Assembly: GCF_006874475.1 (NCBI RefSeq)
Contig: NZ_VIRM01000032.1
Span: 1 to 64,000 of the forward strand
DNA from: Microbispora hainanensis
Lineage (GTDB): Bacteria; Actinomycetota; Actinomycetes; Streptosporangiales; Streptosporangiaceae
Direction: 5' to 3'
DNA length: 64,000 bases
In this document: piece by piece, positions 62,308 through 64,000 of the stretch
Layout: the number at the start of each line of letters is the position of its first letter
How positions within the stretch are numbered: the stretch's first letter is position 1
The notes under the pieces: generated by a model
Database searches by the model: none
Told to the model about the DNA's origin: nothing
Seen by the model: the letters and a program-made list of their open reading frames with translations, nothing else
Position numbers and translations under genes: made by a program

Positions 62308-62945
62308 TCCGCGTCCTGCTCGCCGACGACCAGCCCTTGGTGCTGGCCGGGCTGCGCACCATCCTGTCGGCCGAGCCCGACATCGACGTCGCCGGGCAGG
62401 CGCGGGGCGGGCACGAGGCCGTCGCGCTCGCCCGGGACCTGCGGCCGGACGTCGTGCTGATGGACATCCGCATGCCCGGCCTCGACGGGCTCGCCGCCAC
62501 CCGCGAAATCCTGGCCACCATGCCCGACGTCCAGGTGATCATGCTGACCACGTTCGACCTGGACGAGTACGTCTACGAGGCACTGCGCGCGGGAGCCGCC
62601 GGCTTCCTCGTCAAGGACCTTCCCGACGATCAGCTCGTGGCCGGCGTACGCGCCGCGGTCCGCGGGGACACCCTGCTCGCTCCGTCCGTCACGCGCCGCT
62701 TGATCGAGGCGTACACCCGGCGCCCTCCGGCCCGGGCGGCCCTGCCTCCGGGCGCCGACAGGCTGACGCCACGCGAGGTCGATGTCTGGCGGCTGGTGGC
62801 GCGGGGCCTGTCCAACACCGAGATCGCCGCCCAACTGTTCGTCGGCGAGGCCACGGTGAAGACGCACGTCTCCCGGATCATGGCCAAGCTCGGGGCCCGC
62901 GACCGGGTCCAGGCGGTGGTGCTGGCCTTCGAATGCGGCCTCTGA
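62304..62945 (+). CDS. LuxR/NarL-type response regulator
   Basis: 213 aa. Receiver acids in LLADDQPLV, phospho-Asp in VVLMDIRMPG, Lys in FLVKDLP; LuxR HTH RLTPREVDVWRLVARGLSNTEIAAQLFVGEATVKTHVSRIMAKLG. GTG 62304 with GGAGG upstream overlaps the kinase stop. Partner of the duplicated-sensor kinase. Its stop codon lies at the edge of a 27-bp inverted repeat. Confidence 0.95.
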   Translation: MIRVLLADDQPLVLAGLRTILSAEPDIDVAGQARGGHEAVALARDLRPDVVLMDIRMPGLDGLAATREILATMPDVQVIMLTTFDLDEYVYEALRAGAAGFLVKDLPDDQLVAGVRAAVRGDTLLAPSVTRRLIEAYTRRPPARAALPPGADRLTPREVDVWRLVARGLSNTEIAAQLFVGEATVKTHVSRIMAKLGARDRVQAVVLAFECGL

Positions 62946-62998
62946 CGACTGCATAAGGCCCCTCCCGCCGTCGGCGGGAGGGGCCTTATGCAGTCGTC
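62944..62998. terminator. Perfect 27-bp inverted repeat, bidirectional terminator
   Basis: The arms at 62944-62970 and 62972-62998 are perfectly complementary around a single T. The left arm includes the last two bases of the regulator stop. It separates two convergent genes; rbpA stops 4 bp after it. Core of the stem: ATAAGGCCCCTCCCGCCG. Confidence 0.9.
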
Positions 62999-63002
62999 CG
63001 GA

Positions 63003-63350
63003 TCAGTAGATCGGGCGGGAGGAGGAGCGCAGCCGCTCCAGCGCCTCGGCGAGGATCTGCGCGCCGTCCTTGTCGCTGCGGCGCTCCTTCACGTACGCGA
63101 GGTGCGTCTTGTACGGCTCGTTCTTCGGCGGAGCAGGCGGGTTCGACTGGTCCTGCCCGGCCGGCAGGCCGCACCGCGGGCAGTCCCAGAACTCGGGAAC
63201 GGCCGCGTCGCTGGCGAAGCTCGGGCGCGTCTCGTGCATGTTCGCGCACCAGAACGGGACCCGCACACGGGGGGCGGCCTCGCCGCGTTCGGCCTCTCCC
63301 ATGGGGCCGGCGCCGACTCGGCTGCCACGGATCGCGTTGCCACTACCCAC
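63003..63350 (-). CDS. rbpA: RNA polymerase-binding protein RbpA
   Basis: Actinobacterial transcription factor that binds the principal sigma factor and stabilises open complexes. The core FWCANMHETRPSFASDAAVPEFWDCPRCG (Cys residues at about 35, 57 and 60) and the sigma-interacting end YKTHLAYVKERRSDKDGAQILAEALERLR are typical. 115 aa. It lies 75 bp after secG on the same strand. Confidence 0.97.
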   Translation of the reverse strand: MGSGNAIRGSRVGAGPMGEAERGEAAPRVRVPFWCANMHETRPSFASDAAVPEFWDCPRCGLPAGQDQSNPPAPPKNEPYKTHLAYVKERRSDKDGAQILAEALERLRSSSRPIY

Positions 63351-63425
63351 CGATGAACTCCTTGCTCGATCGCCCCGCGGACGGGGGGAGGTGAATCTCT
63401 GTCACGCGTGGCCGGAGGCCGTCCG

Positions 63426-63656
63426 CTACGGCTTGAGCAGCAGGCCCAGCGCGATGATGCAGACGAACCAGACGATGCCGGTGATGATGGTGAGACGGTC
63501 CAGGTTACGCTCCACCACCGACGAACCGCCGAAGGACGACGAGAACCCGCCTCCGAACAGGTCGGACAGGCCGCCGCCCTTGCCCTTGTGGAGCAGGACG
63601 AGCAGCACCATCAGAGCGCTCGACAGGATGAGGGCGATGGAGATTCCGATTGTCAC
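63426..63656 (-). CDS. secG: Preprotein translocase subunit SecG
   Basis: 76 aa with two membrane helices (IGISIALILSSALMVLLVLL and LTIITGIVWFVCIIALGLLL) joined by the Gly/Ser-rich loop KGKGGGLSDLFGGGFSSSFGG. Auxiliary subunit of SecYEG. GTG 63656. It lies downstream of tpiA, the standard actinobacterial order. Confidence 0.96.
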   Translation of the reverse strand: MTIGISIALILSSALMVLLVLLHKGKGGGLSDLFGGGFSSSFGGSSVVERNLDRLTIITGIVWFVCIIALGLLLKP

Positions 63657-63680
63657 CGTAGACCTGTTCCTATGTCCGGG

Positions 63681-63701
63681 CGTGCACGACGCGTGTGCAC
63701 G
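63681..63701. promoter_or_regulatory. Inverted repeat upstream of secG
   Basis: CGTGCAC-N7-GTGCACG, 25 bp before the secG start in the 123-bp gap after tpiA. It may be an operator or the terminator of tpiA. Confidence 0.4.
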
Positions 63702-63779
63702 ATGCCATCGGCGTGACGATTCAATTGTGTTCTTCGAGGGTACGTCCTGATGTCAAGTCGCACCCCCCAAACGGCTCAG

Positions 63780-64000
63780 CTAACCCGCGGACTCGCCAAA
63801 TCGGCAGATCTTGGCGAATTCTCCCGCGTCGAGGCTGGCCCCTCCCACGAGGGCGCCGTCGATGTCGGTCTCCGCCATGATGCCGGCGACGTTGTCCGAC
63901 TTCACCGAGCCACCGTAAAGGATACGGACACCAGAGGCCACATCGTCACCGTAAAGCTCGGCGAGTCGCCTCCTGATGGCGCCGCACACCTCCTGGGCGT
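63780..64000 (-). CDS. tpiA: Triosephosphate isomerase, 3' part, continues past window end
   Basis: The visible C-terminal 73 residues ([57 protein letters not shown]) contain the phosphate-binding YGGS and GGASL loops of the TIM barrel. The start lies beyond 64000. Glycolytic neighbour of secG. Confidence 0.97.
   Translation of the reverse strand, partial: AQEVCGAIRRRLAELYGDDVASGVRILYGGSVKSDNVAGIMAETDIDGALVGGASLDAGEFAKICRFGESAG

Noticed and set aside
1-64000. tRNA, rRNA, integrase or transposase genes
   Set aside because: None was recognised by reading; absence by eye is not proof for tRNAs.

Overview
The window is about 72% GC with GTG and TTG starts, dense codon-biased ORFs and single-copy actinobacterial markers: rbpA, sufR and the suf operon, opcA, ctaA/ctaB, an acVLRF1-type release factor and DesK/DesR-type two-component systems. 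It is chromosomal DNA of a filamentous actinomycete. Gene content and style suggest Streptosporangiales, but that is an inference and the genus cannot be fixed from this sequence. No rRNA, tRNA, CRISPR array, transposase or prophage gene was seen.

Layout. 1-15 kb is mixed housekeeping and accessory DNA: a broken GNAT gene, an LD-carboxypeptidase divergent from a sulfotransferase, a multidrug-type ABC half-transporter, an enoyl-CoA hydratase with an unusual 3' repeat array, a small HTH protein, an ABC-F ATPase, an acVLRF1 ribosome-rescue factor, a degenerate EAL-CBS protein, and a four-gene efflux operon (ABC ATPase, permease, DesK-like kinase, DesR-like regulator). 15-25 kb holds hisE-hisG, an acetylxylan-esterase-like gene divergent from a sugar ABC importer with a LacI-like operator inside its promoter, an unusual reductase/hydrolase fusion behind a leaderless TetR-like promoter, and a DEAD-box helicase with a Gly/Arg-rich tail. 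25-34 kb is the complete suf operon (sufR-sufB-sufD-Rieske-sufC-sufS-sufU-sufT) with a SufR-type operator and an IdeR/DmdR-type iron box, divergent from an ABC-2 exporter.

34-54 kb carries the conserved actinobacterial heme A and pentose-phosphate neighbourhood: ctaA, ctaB, tkt, tal, pgi, zwf, opcA, pgl. Accessory blocks interrupt it: EamA/GntR, then SanA-like, LPMO, PrsW, a DMFase-beta-like lipoprotein and a quinone oxidoreductase. After pgl a further accessory block (54-63 kb) holds a coiled-coil protein, a YCII protein, an ACT-GNAT acetyltransferase, an amine-oxidase/amidohydrolase pair and a two-component system with a duplicated sensor. The core order then resumes with rbpA, secG and tpiA (cut by the window end).

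How the genes work together. The suf genes build Fe-S clusters under probable SufR and iron control. ctaA and ctaB make heme A for cytochrome oxidase. tkt, tal, pgi, zwf, opcA and pgl form the oxidative and non-oxidative pentose-phosphate branch. The esterase, sugar importer and CBM2-bearing LPMO (next to a perfect CebR box) point to growth on plant polysaccharide.

The most unusual observations are: (1) short tandem arrays (24-, 19-, about 17- and 17/18-bp units) at the 3' ends of unrelated genes, two of which include the host gene's own last codons and stop codon; (2) a perfect CebR box facing only about 100 bp of non-coding DNA that ends in a strong hairpin, a candidate carbohydrate-controlled small RNA or the relic of a lost cellulase gene; (3) the reductase/alpha-beta-hydrolase fusion; (4) paired SufR and iron-box sites; (5) a histidine kinase with two transmembrane/dimerisation modules, of which only the second has the phospho-acceptor His.
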